A stretch of DNA of 64,000 bases from Gammaproteobacteria bacterium (GTDB lineage Bacteria > Pseudomonadota > Gammaproteobacteria > Steroidobacterales > Rariloculaceae): contig DASVDR010000024.1 of assembly GCA_036381015.1 (NCBI GenBank), positions 123,228 through 187,227 of the forward strand. Reading direction: 5' to 3'. Position numbers and translations under genes: made by a program. Below, piece by piece: positions 1 to 7,655 of this stretch. The notes under the pieces are model-generated. The model was not told the origin of the DNA. It saw only the letters and a program-made list of their open reading frames with translations, and ran no database searches. Every line of letters starts with the position of its first letter. Position 1 is the first letter of the stretch.

Positions 1-210
1 TTCGTCCAGCGTGAGCTCGAAGAGCGCGCGCGGAAACTCGGCGACCGCATCGAGCATGCCCGGGGGAGCGGCGCGCAGCGACGCGACGGCTGCTCCCGGA
101 AAGCCGCATCCCCGAAGGTCGGCAACGTCCCGGCCCTGCAAAGACCTCAGAAACAGCCGGTTCAGCTCGTGAATTTGCTCGATCGACTCCGGGAAGGCGC
201 TCGAGGACAT
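1..210 (-). CDS. flhD: FlhD-like transcriptional regulator, N-terminal part (runs off the window)
   Basis: The minus strand from the ATG at 208-210 to the window edge is open for 70 codons. The translation begins MSSSAFPESIEQIHELNRLF and continues with a Leu/Ala-rich helical pattern. This matches the E. coli FlhD N-terminus, where a helix containing IYDIN is followed by a long helix, a turn and ALTLPQM; here the corresponding segment is AAPPGMLDAV. FlhD forms the FlhD4C2 activator of early flagellar genes. The assignment is strengthened by the divergent neighbour, an FlhC-like protein. The arrangement is unusual, because flhD and flhC are normally co-transcribed in that order. The C-terminus is outside the window. 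Recognition rests on weak similarity plus context. Confidence 0.55.
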   Translation of the reverse strand, partial: MSSSAFPESIEQIHELNRLFLRSLQGRDVADLRGCGFPGAAVASLRAAPPGMLDAVAEFPRALFELTLDE

Positions 211-236
211 CTCAGGGCCTTTTTTCCGCGATAATT

Positions 237-267
237 ACCATATATGGTCCTAAAATACCATTAGTGG
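237..267. promoter_or_regulatory. Paired palindromes in the flhD/flhC divergent intergenic region
   Basis: A perfect 12-bp palindrome ACCATATATGGT lies at 237-248. A near-palindrome CCATTAGTGG lies at 258-267. Their centres are 20 bp apart, about two helical turns, in the 108-bp AT-rich gap between the two divergent starts. This is the geometry of a dimeric regulator bound cooperatively on one face of DNA. The regulator is unknown, and the motif does not look like a canonical FlhDC box. Confidence 0.45.
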
Positions 268-318
268 CATCGCTACCCTAAGCTCCCGTATCTCGATGAT
301 TAGGGGGGATAAGCAAAT

Positions 319-900
319 ATGCGCGCGACCGACCACCGATACCGAGGAGAGAAGGCGAAGTTCGAGCTCGCGCTGCGGATGATCGGTCACGAAGCACGCA
401 CGGGTACGATTCGCTACTGGACGGGCTTGAGCGACGATCGTATACGCAAGCTCTACACGTCTTACTTCAAGTACGGCGACGCGCCGGTCCGGCGCAGGCG
501 AGGGCGCTCCCCGACGCAGGTCGCGCCGCTCGTCAAGACGCCTTTGCGCGCCCTCGAATCGGGAGTGTTCACGAACCTCCTGCTCGCGAACGGATTGCTG
601 TCCACGGACCCGGGCACGATGCCGAAGCTGAAAGGCAACATCGACCTCGGGCATCGGTTCTGCGAGTGCTACGAGACGTATTGCGCGCTCGTGCCGCGAG
701 CGAACCTCTCGTTCGAATGGGGATGGAATCTGCTGATCAGCATTCGCCGCGGCGACGAGCTCGGCATCGCACGGTGTGACGTCTGCTCGGTCGGCTACGT
801 GTTCGATCTGCTGGCCCTTCCGCCGTCGACGTGCCCGTCGTGCGCGACGCTGGCGCATCAAATGGGGCGGGGCGCGCTCGAGCACGAAGCGCTCGCGTAG
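319..900 (+). CDS. flhC: FlhC-like flagellar transcriptional regulator
   Basis: 193 residues, almost exactly the length of E. coli FlhC (192). The N-terminal half has the FlhC helical pattern, with a LALRMIGHEARTGTI-like segment aligning to the E. coli AMELITLGARLQML region, followed by a basic stretch. The C-terminal half carries two CxxC pairs about 15 residues apart (CDVC near residues 153-156 and CPSC near 172-175). This is the four-Cys zinc site that FlhC uses to hold the FlhD4C2 complex together. The start is ATG at 319 with a G-rich Shine-Dalgarno-like stretch around 303-309. It is transcribed away from the FlhD-like gene, so the two subunits may be controlled from a shared 108-bp region. 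The flagellar role is inferred; no flagellar genes are visible in the window. Confidence 0.72.
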   Translation: MRATDHRYRGEKAKFELALRMIGHEARTGTIRYWTGLSDDRIRKLYTSYFKYGDAPVRRRRGRSPTQVAPLVKTPLRALESGVFTNLLLANGLLSTDPGTMPKLKGNIDLGHRFCECYETYCALVPRANLSFEWGWNLLISIRRGDELGIARCDVCSVGYVFDLLALPPSTCPSCATLAHQMGRGALEHEALA

Positions 901-1045
901 CCTGCAGCGGCCGCAACGTCGTCAAACGGCGTGCGGTCGAGCACAATGGGCCCATGTCGAACGGACCGACCCGAACGCGCCCGCTCGCGCGCCCGCTTTA
1001 CCGCAGGCCGAGCCGGCCGCTCGCAGCCCCCGGGGCTCCGCCGCC

Positions 1046-1801
1046 ATGTGCCTGATCGCAGTCGCCTATCGAGCCGCCGCGAGGTACCCGCTGATCGTCG
1101 CGGCGAACCGCGACGAAAGCCACGCACGCCCGACGGCGCCCGCCGCCTGGTGGCCGGACGCGCCGGACGTGCTCGGCGGCCGGGATCTCACCGCGGGCGG
1201 CACGTGGCTCGCGATCGACCGCGCAGGCCGCTTCGCGGCCGTCACCAATCTTCGCGAGCCCGAGCCGAGCGTCACCGCGACCCGGCGATCGCGCGGCCTT
1301 CTCGTCACCGACTTCCTCACGGGCGCCCTGCCCGCTTCGGCGTTCGCGCGCGCCGCATTCCAGGACGGCGCGCGCTTCGGGCCGTTCAACATGCTGCTGC
1401 TCGACGCAGCCTCGTTCCACTACACCAGTAACCGCGCGGCCCCGCGCGCGCTCGATCCCGGCTTGCACGTGCTCGGCAACGGGAAGCCGGGCACCGAGTG
1501 GCCGAAGATCGCCCGCGCCCGAACGCGGCTCGCGGAGCTCCTCGACGAGCGCGACCCGAGCGAGGCGCTGTTCGCGATGCTCGCCGAGCGCAGCGCTCCC
1601 GTCGATGGCTACGACGATGCGCAGGTGTCGCTGTTTCAGCTGAATCCCGCCTGGGGCACACGCAGCTCGACCGTGCTCCTCGTGGACGCTTCCGGCCGCG
1701 CGCGGTTCCGAGAGCGGAGCTTCGATGCGGCCGGCGAGCCGACGGGCGAGGTCGAGGTCGAGTTCGCCGTGACGCCGAGCCGGCACCGCGCCGCGCGCTG
1801 A
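1046..1801 (+). CDS. NRDE/TANGO2-family protein
   Basis: 251 residues beginning MCLIAV with AANRDES about 20 residues later. This is the signature of the NRDE (TANGO2/transport and Golgi organisation 2) family, whose Cys at position 2 resembles an Ntn-hydrolase nucleophile. Further family features are GGRDLTAGGTWLAI, a TNLRE segment, GPFNMLL, and a C-terminal WGTRSSTVLLVD. The open frame continues upstream to 776, but the conserved N-terminus fixes the start at 1046. Eukaryotic TANGO2 has been linked to haem and lipid handling; the bacterial substrate is not known. The gene is preceded by 145 bp without recognisable features and stands alone on its strand. Confidence 0.8.
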   Translation: MCLIAVAYRAAARYPLIVAANRDESHARPTAPAAWWPDAPDVLGGRDLTAGGTWLAIDRAGRFAAVTNLREPEPSVTATRRSRGLLVTDFLTGALPASAFARAAFQDGARFGPFNMLLLDAASFHYTSNRAAPRALDPGLHVLGNGKPGTEWPKIARARTRLAELLDERDPSEALFAMLAERSAPVDGYDDAQVSLFQLNPAWGTRSSTVLLVDASGRARFRERSFDAAGEPTGEVEVEFAVTPSRHRAAR

Positions 1802-1892
1802 TCGCGCGGTCGCGACGCGTCAGGCGTCGCCCGGGCGTTCCGCCTCGGGCCCGCCCGGGCGCGCCGCGCAAGGCGCTCTCGGCCGCGGCTGC

Positions 1893-2552
1893 TCAGGCGC
1901 GCTCGGCCGCGGCCTCGAGCCAGCGGCGAATGTCGCGGACCTCGTCCGCGCACACGGCGTGCGCGATCGGATAGGTGCGCCAATCCACCGAGAAGCCTTC
2001 CGCTTCGAGGGCCCGCCTGCCGAGAAGCGCGATCTCGACCGGCACGACGGGATCCGCTTCGCCGTGCGCCATCAGGATCGGCGTCGTCGCGTTCGCCGCC
2101 TGCTTCTCCGCCCCGAGAGACGTGGCGAGCGGCAGGAAAGCGGAGAGCGCCATGATGCCGCCGAGCGGGCGCGCTTCGCGCAGCCCGCTATGAAGCGCGA
2201 TTGCGCCGCCTTGGGAGAATCCGGCGAGAACGATGCGCCGGCTCGGCACGCCGCGGGCGATCTCCCGATCGACGAGGCCGCGAACGGCGGCTGCGCTCTC
2301 GCGGATTCCGGCCTCGTCCTGCGGCGCATCGGGTCGAAAGTCGAAGATGTCGAACCACGCCCGCATCGGCAGGCCGCCGTTGATCGTGACGGGCCGGACC
2401 GGCGCGTGCGGGAACACGTAGCGGACGCCCGGCAGCCCGAGCTCGGCGACGATGGGCTCGAAGTCGTAGCCGTCGGCTCCGAGCCCGTGCAGCCACAGGA
2501 CGGCCAGGCGAGGCTCGGCAGCGCCGTCCCCGCGCTCGATGAAATCCAGCAT
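1893..2552 (-). CDS. Carboxylesterase / phospholipase-like alpha/beta hydrolase
   Basis: 219 residues of the phospholipase/carboxylesterase family (EstB/YpfH/acyl-protein thioesterase-like). The sequence shows an early LWLHGLGADGYDF oxyanion-hole segment, FPHAP, and a WFDIFDF motif. The nucleophile elbow is GFSQGG, the acid lies in HGEADPVVP and the catalytic His in IAHAV, completing a Ser-Asp-His triad. The start ATG at 2552 is preceded by a strong GGAGG-type ribosome-binding site; the frame extends upstream but without such a site. The protein has no signal peptide and is expected to be cytosolic, hydrolysing short-chain esters or thioesters. It is divergent from argR with about 116 bp between them. 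Confidence 0.88.
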   Translation of the reverse strand: MLDFIERGDGAAEPRLAVLWLHGLGADGYDFEPIVAELGLPGVRYVFPHAPVRPVTINGGLPMRAWFDIFDFRPDAPQDEAGIRESAAAVRGLVDREIARGVPSRRIVLAGFSQGGAIALHSGLREARPLGGIMALSAFLPLATSLGAEKQAANATTPILMAHGEADPVVPVEIALLGRRALEAEGFSVDWRTYPIAHAVCADEVRDIRRWLEAAAERA

Positions 2553-2607
2553 CACCTGCACCTCCGGCCTGGTCGCCGGAACCGTCGAAAAAAGCTGCGC
2601 GCGTCTC

Positions 2608-2635
2608 TTGCGCGCTTGCACATATCCTGTATTAT
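2608..2635 (+). promoter_or_regulatory. Putative sigma70 promoter of the argR-led arginine operon
   Basis: The elements are TTGCGC (2608-2613), a 16-bp spacer, and TATTAT (2630-2635) in an AT-rich patch just upstream of argR. Transcription would begin near 2642. This makes the in-frame ATG at 2635-2637 unusable and supports the ATG at 2669. Confidence 0.45.
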
Positions 2636-2638
2636 ATG

Positions 2639-2652
2639 CGCAATTTTATTCA
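2639..2652 (+). promoter_or_regulatory. Possible ARG box (ArgR operator) overlapping the argR transcription start
   Basis: The 14-bp site has a perfect right half ATTCA and an all-T centre matching the ARG-box consensus TGAATwwwwATTCA, but only a partial left half. It sits immediately downstream of the proposed -10 element, where ArgR binding would block initiation. Autoregulation and arginine control of the downstream operon would follow. Only one box was found; ArgR normally uses tandem boxes. Confidence 0.35.
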
Positions 2653-2668
2653 GACCTCAGCCCCACCG

Positions 2669-3133
2669 ATGCCCACTGCCCCCGCTCAACAGCACGAGCG
2701 CCGCCGCGCCATTGCGCGGCTGCTCGAGCAGCACCAAATCAGCCGCCAGTCGGAGCTGGTCTCGTTGCTGCGGGCGGAAGGTTTCGTTGCGACGCAATCG
2801 AGCGTCAGCCGCGACCTGCGGGATCTCGGCGCGGCCAAGCTGAAGAACGGCTACAGCCTGCCCGAAAGGGCGACGGACGGCAACGGCGAGCTGCTGCAGA
2901 GCGTCGCGGACCTCGTCCGCGACATTCGCACGGCCGGCCCGAACCTGCTCGTGATCCGCACCGCGGTCGGCGCCGCGCAACGCGTCGCGGTCACGCTCGA
3001 CGGCATCGACTGGCCCGAGATCGTCGGCACGCTGTCGGGCGACGACACGATCTTCGTCGCGACGACGAACTCCACCCAGCAGCGGCGGCTTCGCGCGCGG
3101 CTGCGCCAGCATCTGAAGAAAGGACCGAAATGA
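2669..3133 (+). CDS. argR: Arginine repressor ArgR
   Basis: 154 residues, the usual ArgR length. The N-terminal winged helix contains ARLLEQHQISRQSELVSLL and the family-typical TQSSVSRDLRDLGAAKL recognition region. The C-terminal domain contains the arginine-binding and hexamerisation core (GAAQRVAVTLDG followed by IVGTLSGDDTIFVAT). In the presence of arginine ArgR represses arginine biosynthesis genes. The start ATG at 2669 was chosen because an earlier in-frame ATG overlaps the probable -10 element. The gene leads the operon, and its stop overlaps the argG start (ATGA), so repressor and enzymes should be co-expressed and probably autoregulated. Confidence 0.93.
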   Translation: MPTAPAQQHERRRAIARLLEQHQISRQSELVSLLRAEGFVATQSSVSRDLRDLGAAKLKNGYSLPERATDGNGELLQSVADLVRDIRTAGPNLLVIRTAVGAAQRVAVTLDGIDWPEIVGTLSGDDTIFVATTNSTQQRRLRARLRQHLKKGPK

Positions 3134-4359
3134 CGGACGCCCCGAGCCGGCAGCCGGCGGCTGCCGACGATGCGATCGTGCTCGCCTTCTCGGGCGGCCT
3201 CGATACGTCGTTCTGCATCCCGTGGCTCAAGGAGACCTACGGCCGCCCGGTCGTCACGGCGACGGTCGACACGGGCGGCCTCGACGCCGGCGCGGCGAAG
3301 GCGCTGGAGGAACGTGCGCTCGCGCTCGGTGCCGCCCGTCACGTGCTCGTCGACGCTCGCGCGGAATTCTTCGATCGCGTGCTGAAGTACCTGATCTTCG
3401 GGAACGTCCGGCGCGGCCATCTGTACCCGCTTTGCGTCGGCGCCGAGCGCGGCGTGCAGGCCCGTCACCTGGCCGAGCTCGCGAAGCGGATGGGCGCGGG
3501 CACCGTTGCGCACGGGTGCACGGCCGCCGGCAACGACCAGGTGCGTTTCGAGATCATCCTGAAAACGCTCGCGCCCGAGCTCGAGGTGCTCGCGCCGGTG
3601 CGCGATCACGCGTGGGTCCGCGCCGACCAGGTCGCGTATCTCGAGAAGCGCGGGCTGCCGGTCCCGTCGAGGGGCTCCGCGTACTCGATCAATCGCGGCT
3701 TGTGGGGCGTGACGATCGGCGGCACGGAGACGCTCGAATCGCGCGAGTCGATCCCCGAGTCCGCCTGGGTCCTGAGCAGCGGCGCGTTCGAGCGTCCGCG
3801 CGAGCCGCGCGAGATCGAGATCGAGTTCGAGCGGGGCGTGCCGGTCGGCGTCGACGGCGAGCGGCTCGCGCCGGTCGCGCTGATCGAGCGCCTCGAGTCC
3901 GTCGGCGCGGCGTATGCGATCGGGCGCGGCATCCACGTGGGCGATACGATTCTCGGCACGAAGGGCCGGGTCGCGTTCGAGGCGCCGGCCGCCGACATCC
4001 TGATCACCGCCCACCGCGAGCTCGAGAAGCTCACGCTGACCGGCCTGCAGATGCGCGTGAAGGATCCGCTCGCGCAGACGTACGGCGACCTCGTGCACGA
4101 GGGCAAGCAGCTCGATCCGGCGGCGCGCGACATCGAGGCGCTGCTCGCGTCGTCGCAAGCCCGCGTGACCGGCACGGTCCGTTGCGTGCTGCGCCCGGGG
4201 AGCCTCTTCGTCGCCGGCGCCGTCTCCCCGCATTCGCTGATGGCGGCGAGCCGCGGCAAGTACGGCGAGTCGGCCGGGGAGTGGACGCCGGCCGATGCCG
4301 TCGGCTTCTCGCGCGTCCTCGCGCTGCCGGGCATTCTGCACACACGCGCCGGAGGATGA
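3130..4359 (+). CDS. argG: Argininosuccinate synthase
   Basis: 409 residues. ArgG ligates citrulline and aspartate using ATP to form argininosuccinate, the penultimate step of arginine synthesis. The N-terminal ATP pyrophosphatase loop is AFSGGLDTSF, and the citrulline/aspartate-binding region includes HGCTAAGNDQVRFE. The C-terminal dimerisation tail is present. The ATG at 3130 overlaps the argR stop (ATGA). The family branch looks like the one found in Bacteroidetes-type arginine clusters rather than the E. coli type, but that is judged only from its position and general appearance. Confidence 0.95.
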   Translation: MTDAPSRQPAAADDAIVLAFSGGLDTSFCIPWLKETYGRPVVTATVDTGGLDAGAAKALEERALALGAARHVLVDARAEFFDRVLKYLIFGNVRRGHLYPLCVGAERGVQARHLAELAKRMGAGTVAHGCTAAGNDQVRFEIILKTLAPELEVLAPVRDHAWVRADQVAYLEKRGLPVPSRGSAYSINRGLWGVTIGGTETLESRESIPESAWVLSSGAFERPREPREIEIEFERGVPVGVDGERLAPVALIERLESVGAAYAIGRGIHVGDTILGTKGRVAFEAPAADILITAHRELEKLTLTGLQMRVKDPLAQTYGDLVHEGKQLDPAARDIEALLASSQARVTGTVRCVLRPGSLFVAGAVSPHSLMAASRGKYGESAGEWTPADAVGFSRVLALPGILHTRAGG

Positions 4360-4363
4360 GCCC

Positions 4364-5437
4364 ATGCGTTCCGTAGTCGTCGACAAGATCGCGTCCGTGG
4401 CGCTCGCGAGCGACCTCGCGCGCGAGATCCGGATCGATTCCCGAATTCCGTGCGAGGAGGGCGTGCTGATCGCCGTCGAGGTGCTGAGCAGCAAATCGAG
4501 CTACAACACGCTCGAGCTCACGAGCGGGCGCATGGCGCAAGTGAAGCGCGGCGACGTGATCGTCGGCGCCCTCGGGCATCGGAAGGCGCTCTTCGGCTAC
4601 TCGGGGCACCTGCCCGAGAAGCTCGTGCCGGGCGACGTCGTGCAGCTCTTGAACCTCGGCGGCGTGCTCGGCATCTGCGACTCGATCAATCCGACGCACG
4701 GTCAGCCGTTCGACTGCCGCGTGCTCGGCGTCGTCCTCGACTTCCCCTATCTCGGCCAGCGCGTCGGCGTGCCGGCGCGGGTGAGCGAGTTGAAGCCGAG
4801 CAGCGACGCGAAGCTCGCGATCGACGGCATTCCGGTCGTCGCGCTCGCGGGCACCTGCATGAACTCCGGCAAGACGGCGGCGGCGTGCGCGATCGTCAGC
4901 CGCTTCCGCCACAACGGGCTCGTCGTGGACGCGTTCAAGGCCACCGGCGTCGCGCTGCGCCGCGACATCCTCGCGATGGAGGACGCCGGCGCCCGGAACA
5001 CGGCGATCTTCACGGACCTCGGCGTCGTCGCGACGACGTCGGCGAACGCGCCGGCCATCGCGCGCAGCCTGCTCGCGATGCTCGTGCAGAAGCGGCCCGA
5101 CGTCATCGTCTTCGAGCTCGGCGACGGCCTGCTCGGCGCGTACGGCGTCGAGGCCATCCTGCACGACCCCGAGATCCGCAAGGTCCTGAGCGCAGTCGTT
5201 CTCTGCGCGAACGATCCGGTCGCCGCATGGGGCGGCGTGAAGCTGCTGCGCGAGGAGTTCGGGATCGAGCCGACGGTCGTCACCGGCCCGGCCACCGACA
5301 ACCAAGTCGGCATCGACATCATCGCCGCCCGCACCAACGTCCCCGCGATCAACGCGATGTCGAACGGCGCGGATCTCGGCGACCTGCTCCTGTCCGGGAT
5401 CGGCCTCGGCGCCCGGCTCGCGAAGGCCGCGCCATGA
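4364..5437 (+). CDS. DUF1611 (DgcN-like) protein, candidate glutamate N-acyltransferase of the arginine operon
   Basis: 357 residues of the DUF1611 family: an N-terminal alpha/beta domain (about 1-145) and a C-terminal P-loop-like domain with GTCMNSGKT at residues 163-171. Also present are a KATGVALRRDI segment and an FELGDGLLGAYGV segment. The start at 4364 has GGAGG 8 bp upstream. The stop overlaps argC (ATGA), so it is translated as part of the arginine operon. Known: the family member DgcN from Pseudoalteromonas is a D-glutamate N-acetyltransferase feeding N-acetylglutamate. Inferred: here, in an operon lacking argA and argJ, it may acylate glutamate (acetyl or succinyl) as the first committed step. 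Substrate stereochemistry and acyl donor are unknown. Confidence 0.82.
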   Translation: MRSVVVDKIASVALASDLAREIRIDSRIPCEEGVLIAVEVLSSKSSYNTLELTSGRMAQVKRGDVIVGALGHRKALFGYSGHLPEKLVPGDVVQLLNLGGVLGICDSINPTHGQPFDCRVLGVVLDFPYLGQRVGVPARVSELKPSSDAKLAIDGIPVVALAGTCMNSGKTAAACAIVSRFRHNGLVVDAFKATGVALRRDILAMEDAGARNTAIFTDLGVVATTSANAPAIARSLLAMLVQKRPDVIVFELGDGLLGAYGVEAILHDPEIRKVLSAVVLCANDPVAAWGGVKLLREEFGIEPTVVTGPATDNQVGIDIIAARTNVPAINAMSNGADLGDLLLSGIGLGARLAKAAP

Positions 5438-6492
5438 GGACCTGGCCCGTCATCCTTCTCGGCGGCTCGGGCTACGTCGCCGGCGAGATGCTGAGGCTCC
5501 TCGCGCAGCACCCGCAGCTCGAGCTCGCCGCTGCGGTCTCGACGAGCCAGGCCGGAGAGCCGATCGCGTCCGCGTTCGGGCATCTCGCGGGCGCGTATCC
5601 GGATCAGTGTTTCGTCTCGCTCGACGCGGCGGTGGAGCGTCTGCGCGAGGCGGAGCACTGGGTGCTCCTCTCGGCCGCACCGCACGGCGCCTCCGCCGAG
5701 GTCGTCGCGCAGCTGCTCGACGCGGCGGAGGCCGCCGGCGTCGGGATCACGGCCGTGGATGCGTCTGCGGACTTCCGCTTCGAGGATCCGGAAGCGTACG
5801 CGCGGATTTACGGCCATCCGCATGCGGCGCCGGCCCGGCTTGCGGAGTTCAGCTGCGCGCTGCCCGAGCACCTCGCGGCGATCGATACGCCGCACGCGGC
5901 GCACCCCGGCTGCTTCGCCACGTCGATGCTGCTCGGCATCGTGCCGCTCGTCGCGGCCGACGTCGTGACGCCGGACTTCTTCGTCAGCGCGATCACCGGA
6001 AGCACCGGCGCGGGGCGCACGCCGCGCGATACCACGCATCATCCGATGCGCCACAACAATCTGTTCGCGTACCAGGCCCTGAAGCACCGCCACGCGCCCG
6101 AGGTCCGCGCGCTGGCCGAGCGCGCGACGCGGCGTGCGATCGGCTTGCGGTTCGTGCCCCATTCCGGGCCTTTCTCGCGCGGCATCTACGCGACGATCTT
6201 CGCGCAGCTGAAATCGGGCGCCACGGCGGGCGACGCGCACGACGCGCTCGACGAGTACTACCGGGAAGCGCATTTCGTCCGCGTGCTGCGCGAGCCGCCG
6301 AGGATGAAGGACATCGTCGCGAGCAACTACGCGGCGCTCAGCGTGAGCGTCGACGGCGACGCCCTCGTCGTGCATTCGGCCGTCGACAATCTGATCAAGG
6401 GAGCTGCAGGAGGCAGCATACAATGGGTGAATCGACTGCTCGGGTTGCCGGAGCCGCTCGGGCTCACGGCGCCCACGGCCGGGTGGGTGTGA
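5434..6492 (+). CDS. argC: N-acyl-gamma-glutamyl-phosphate reductase
   Basis: 352 residues. The enzyme performs NADPH-dependent reduction of the acyl-glutamyl phosphate made by ArgB to the semialdehyde. A Rossmann start (LLGGSGYVAGEML) is followed by the catalytic cysteine in HPGCFATSM and by ITGSTGAGRTP. A HPMRHNNLFAY segment resembles the Bacteroidetes/Deinococcus-like ArgC forms. The C-terminal part contains VPHSGPFSRGIYAT and DNLIKGAAG, as expected. The start at 5434 overlaps the DUF1611 stop (ATGA), and the stop overlaps argD (TGATG). Whether it works on acetylated or succinylated intermediates cannot be told from motifs. Confidence 0.93.
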   Translation: MRTWPVILLGGSGYVAGEMLRLLAQHPQLELAAAVSTSQAGEPIASAFGHLAGAYPDQCFVSLDAAVERLREAEHWVLLSAAPHGASAEVVAQLLDAAEAAGVGITAVDASADFRFEDPEAYARIYGHPHAAPARLAEFSCALPEHLAAIDTPHAAHPGCFATSMLLGIVPLVAADVVTPDFFVSAITGSTGAGRTPRDTTHHPMRHNNLFAYQALKHRHAPEVRALAERATRRAIGLRFVPHSGPFSRGIYATIFAQLKSGATAGDAHDALDEYYREAHFVRVLREPPRMKDIVASNYAALSVSVDGDALVVHSAVDNLIKGAAGGSIQWVNRLLGLPEPLGLTAPTAGWV

Positions 6493-7655
6493 TGGCGACG
6501 ACCGGGCGCCGGCGCGGCGCGCATCTCGACGAGGTCTATCCGACGCTGCCGTTCACGCCGGTCTCCGGGCGCGGTGCGTGGCTCGAGGACGAGTCCGGGC
6601 GGCGCGTCGTGGATTTCTACGGCGGGCATGCGGTCGCCGCGCTCGGCTATGGCCATCCGCGCCTGACGGAGGCGATCGCGCGCCAGGCGGCGGCTTTGCA
6701 CTTCCAGAGCAACGTGCTGCCGCTCGCCGTGCGCGACGAGGCGGCCGAGCGGCTCGCCGCATTCGCGCCGCGCGGCCTCGATCGCGTGTTCTTCGTGAAC
6801 AGCGGCGCGGAGGCGAACGAGAACGCCCTGCGCGTCGCGATCAAGATCACGGGCCGGACGAAGATCGTCGCCGTGGAGCACTCGTTTCACGGCCGCACGG
6901 CCGCGGCCGGCGCCGCGACCTGGGGCTCGAAGTCCTGGTACGCGTTTCCGCGCACGCCGTTCGACGTCGTTTTCGTCCCGCGCAACGACGTCGCCGCGCT
7001 GCACGCCGCGGTCGACGACCGCACCGCGGCCGTGATCGCGGAGCCCGTGCAAGGCCTCGCCGGCGCATTCGATCTCGCCACGGACTTCCTGCGCGCCGCC
7101 CGTCAGGCTTGCGACCGGCACGACGCGCTGCTCATTCTCGACGAGGTCCAGTCCGGGATGGGCCGGCTCGGCACGCCGTTCGGCGCGGACCTGCATCGCG
7201 TGCAGCCCGATCTCCTGACGACCGCGAAAGGGATCGCCGGGGGCTTTCCGTGCGGCGCGCTGATCATGACCCCTTCGATCGCCGCGGAGCTCCGGCCGGG
7301 GCAGCTCGGGACGACGTTCGGCGGCGGGCCGCTCGCGTGCGCTGCGATCATCGCCGTGATCGACGCGATCGAGCAGGAGCGCCTGCTCGACAATGTGCGC
7401 GCGCTCTCCGCCCTGATCCGCGAGACCTGCATCGTGGGCCCGGTGCGCGGAATTCAAGGCGCGGGCTTCCTCCTCGGGCTGAAGACCGCGCCGCCGGCCG
7501 CGAAGGTGCGCGACGCGCTCCTTGCACGGGGCGTTTTGACCGGGACGAGCACCGACCCGCACGTGCTGCGGCTCCTGCCGCCGCTCGTCCTCGAGCGTGA
7601 GCACGTGACGCTGTTGGCGCGAGCCTTGGGAGAGCTGACCGATGAAGCGCTTTAA
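6492..7655 (+). CDS. argD: N-acyl-ornithine aminotransferase (class III PLP enzyme)
   Basis: 387 residues. A PLP-dependent aminotransferase that converts the acyl-glutamate semialdehyde to N-acyl-ornithine with glutamate as amino donor. Visible features are the FVNSGAEANENALRVA phosphate-cup region, HSFHGRTAAA, and LDEVQSGMGRLG with the pyridine-nitrogen Asp. The Schiff-base lysine lies in TTAKGIAGGFP, and GTTFGGGPLACAA follows. The ATG at 6492 shares bases with the argC stop. The 3' end overlaps argF' by 14 bp, so translation is coupled. The same fold includes succinylornithine transaminase, so the acyl group is open. Confidence 0.92.
   Translation: MATTGRRRGAHLDEVYPTLPFTPVSGRGAWLEDESGRRVVDFYGGHAVAALGYGHPRLTEAIARQAAALHFQSNVLPLAVRDEAAERLAAFAPRGLDRVFFVNSGAEANENALRVAIKITGRTKIVAVEHSFHGRTAAAGAATWGSKSWYAFPRTPFDVVFVPRNDVAALHAAVDDRTAAVIAEPVQGLAGAFDLATDFLRAARQACDRHDALLILDEVQSGMGRLGTPFGADLHRVQPDLLTTAKGIAGGFPCGALIMTPSIAAELRPGQLGTTFGGGPLACAAIIAVIDAIEQERLLDNVRALSALIRETCIVGPVRGIQGAGFLLGLKTAPPAAKVRDALLARGVLTGTSTDPHVLRLLPPLVLEREHVTLLARALGELTDEAL

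Noticed and set aside
2636-2668. Earlier ATG for ArgR at 2636
   Set aside because: The codon overlaps the likely -10 element, so the transcript would not contain it; the ATG at 2669 gives the normal ArgR length.
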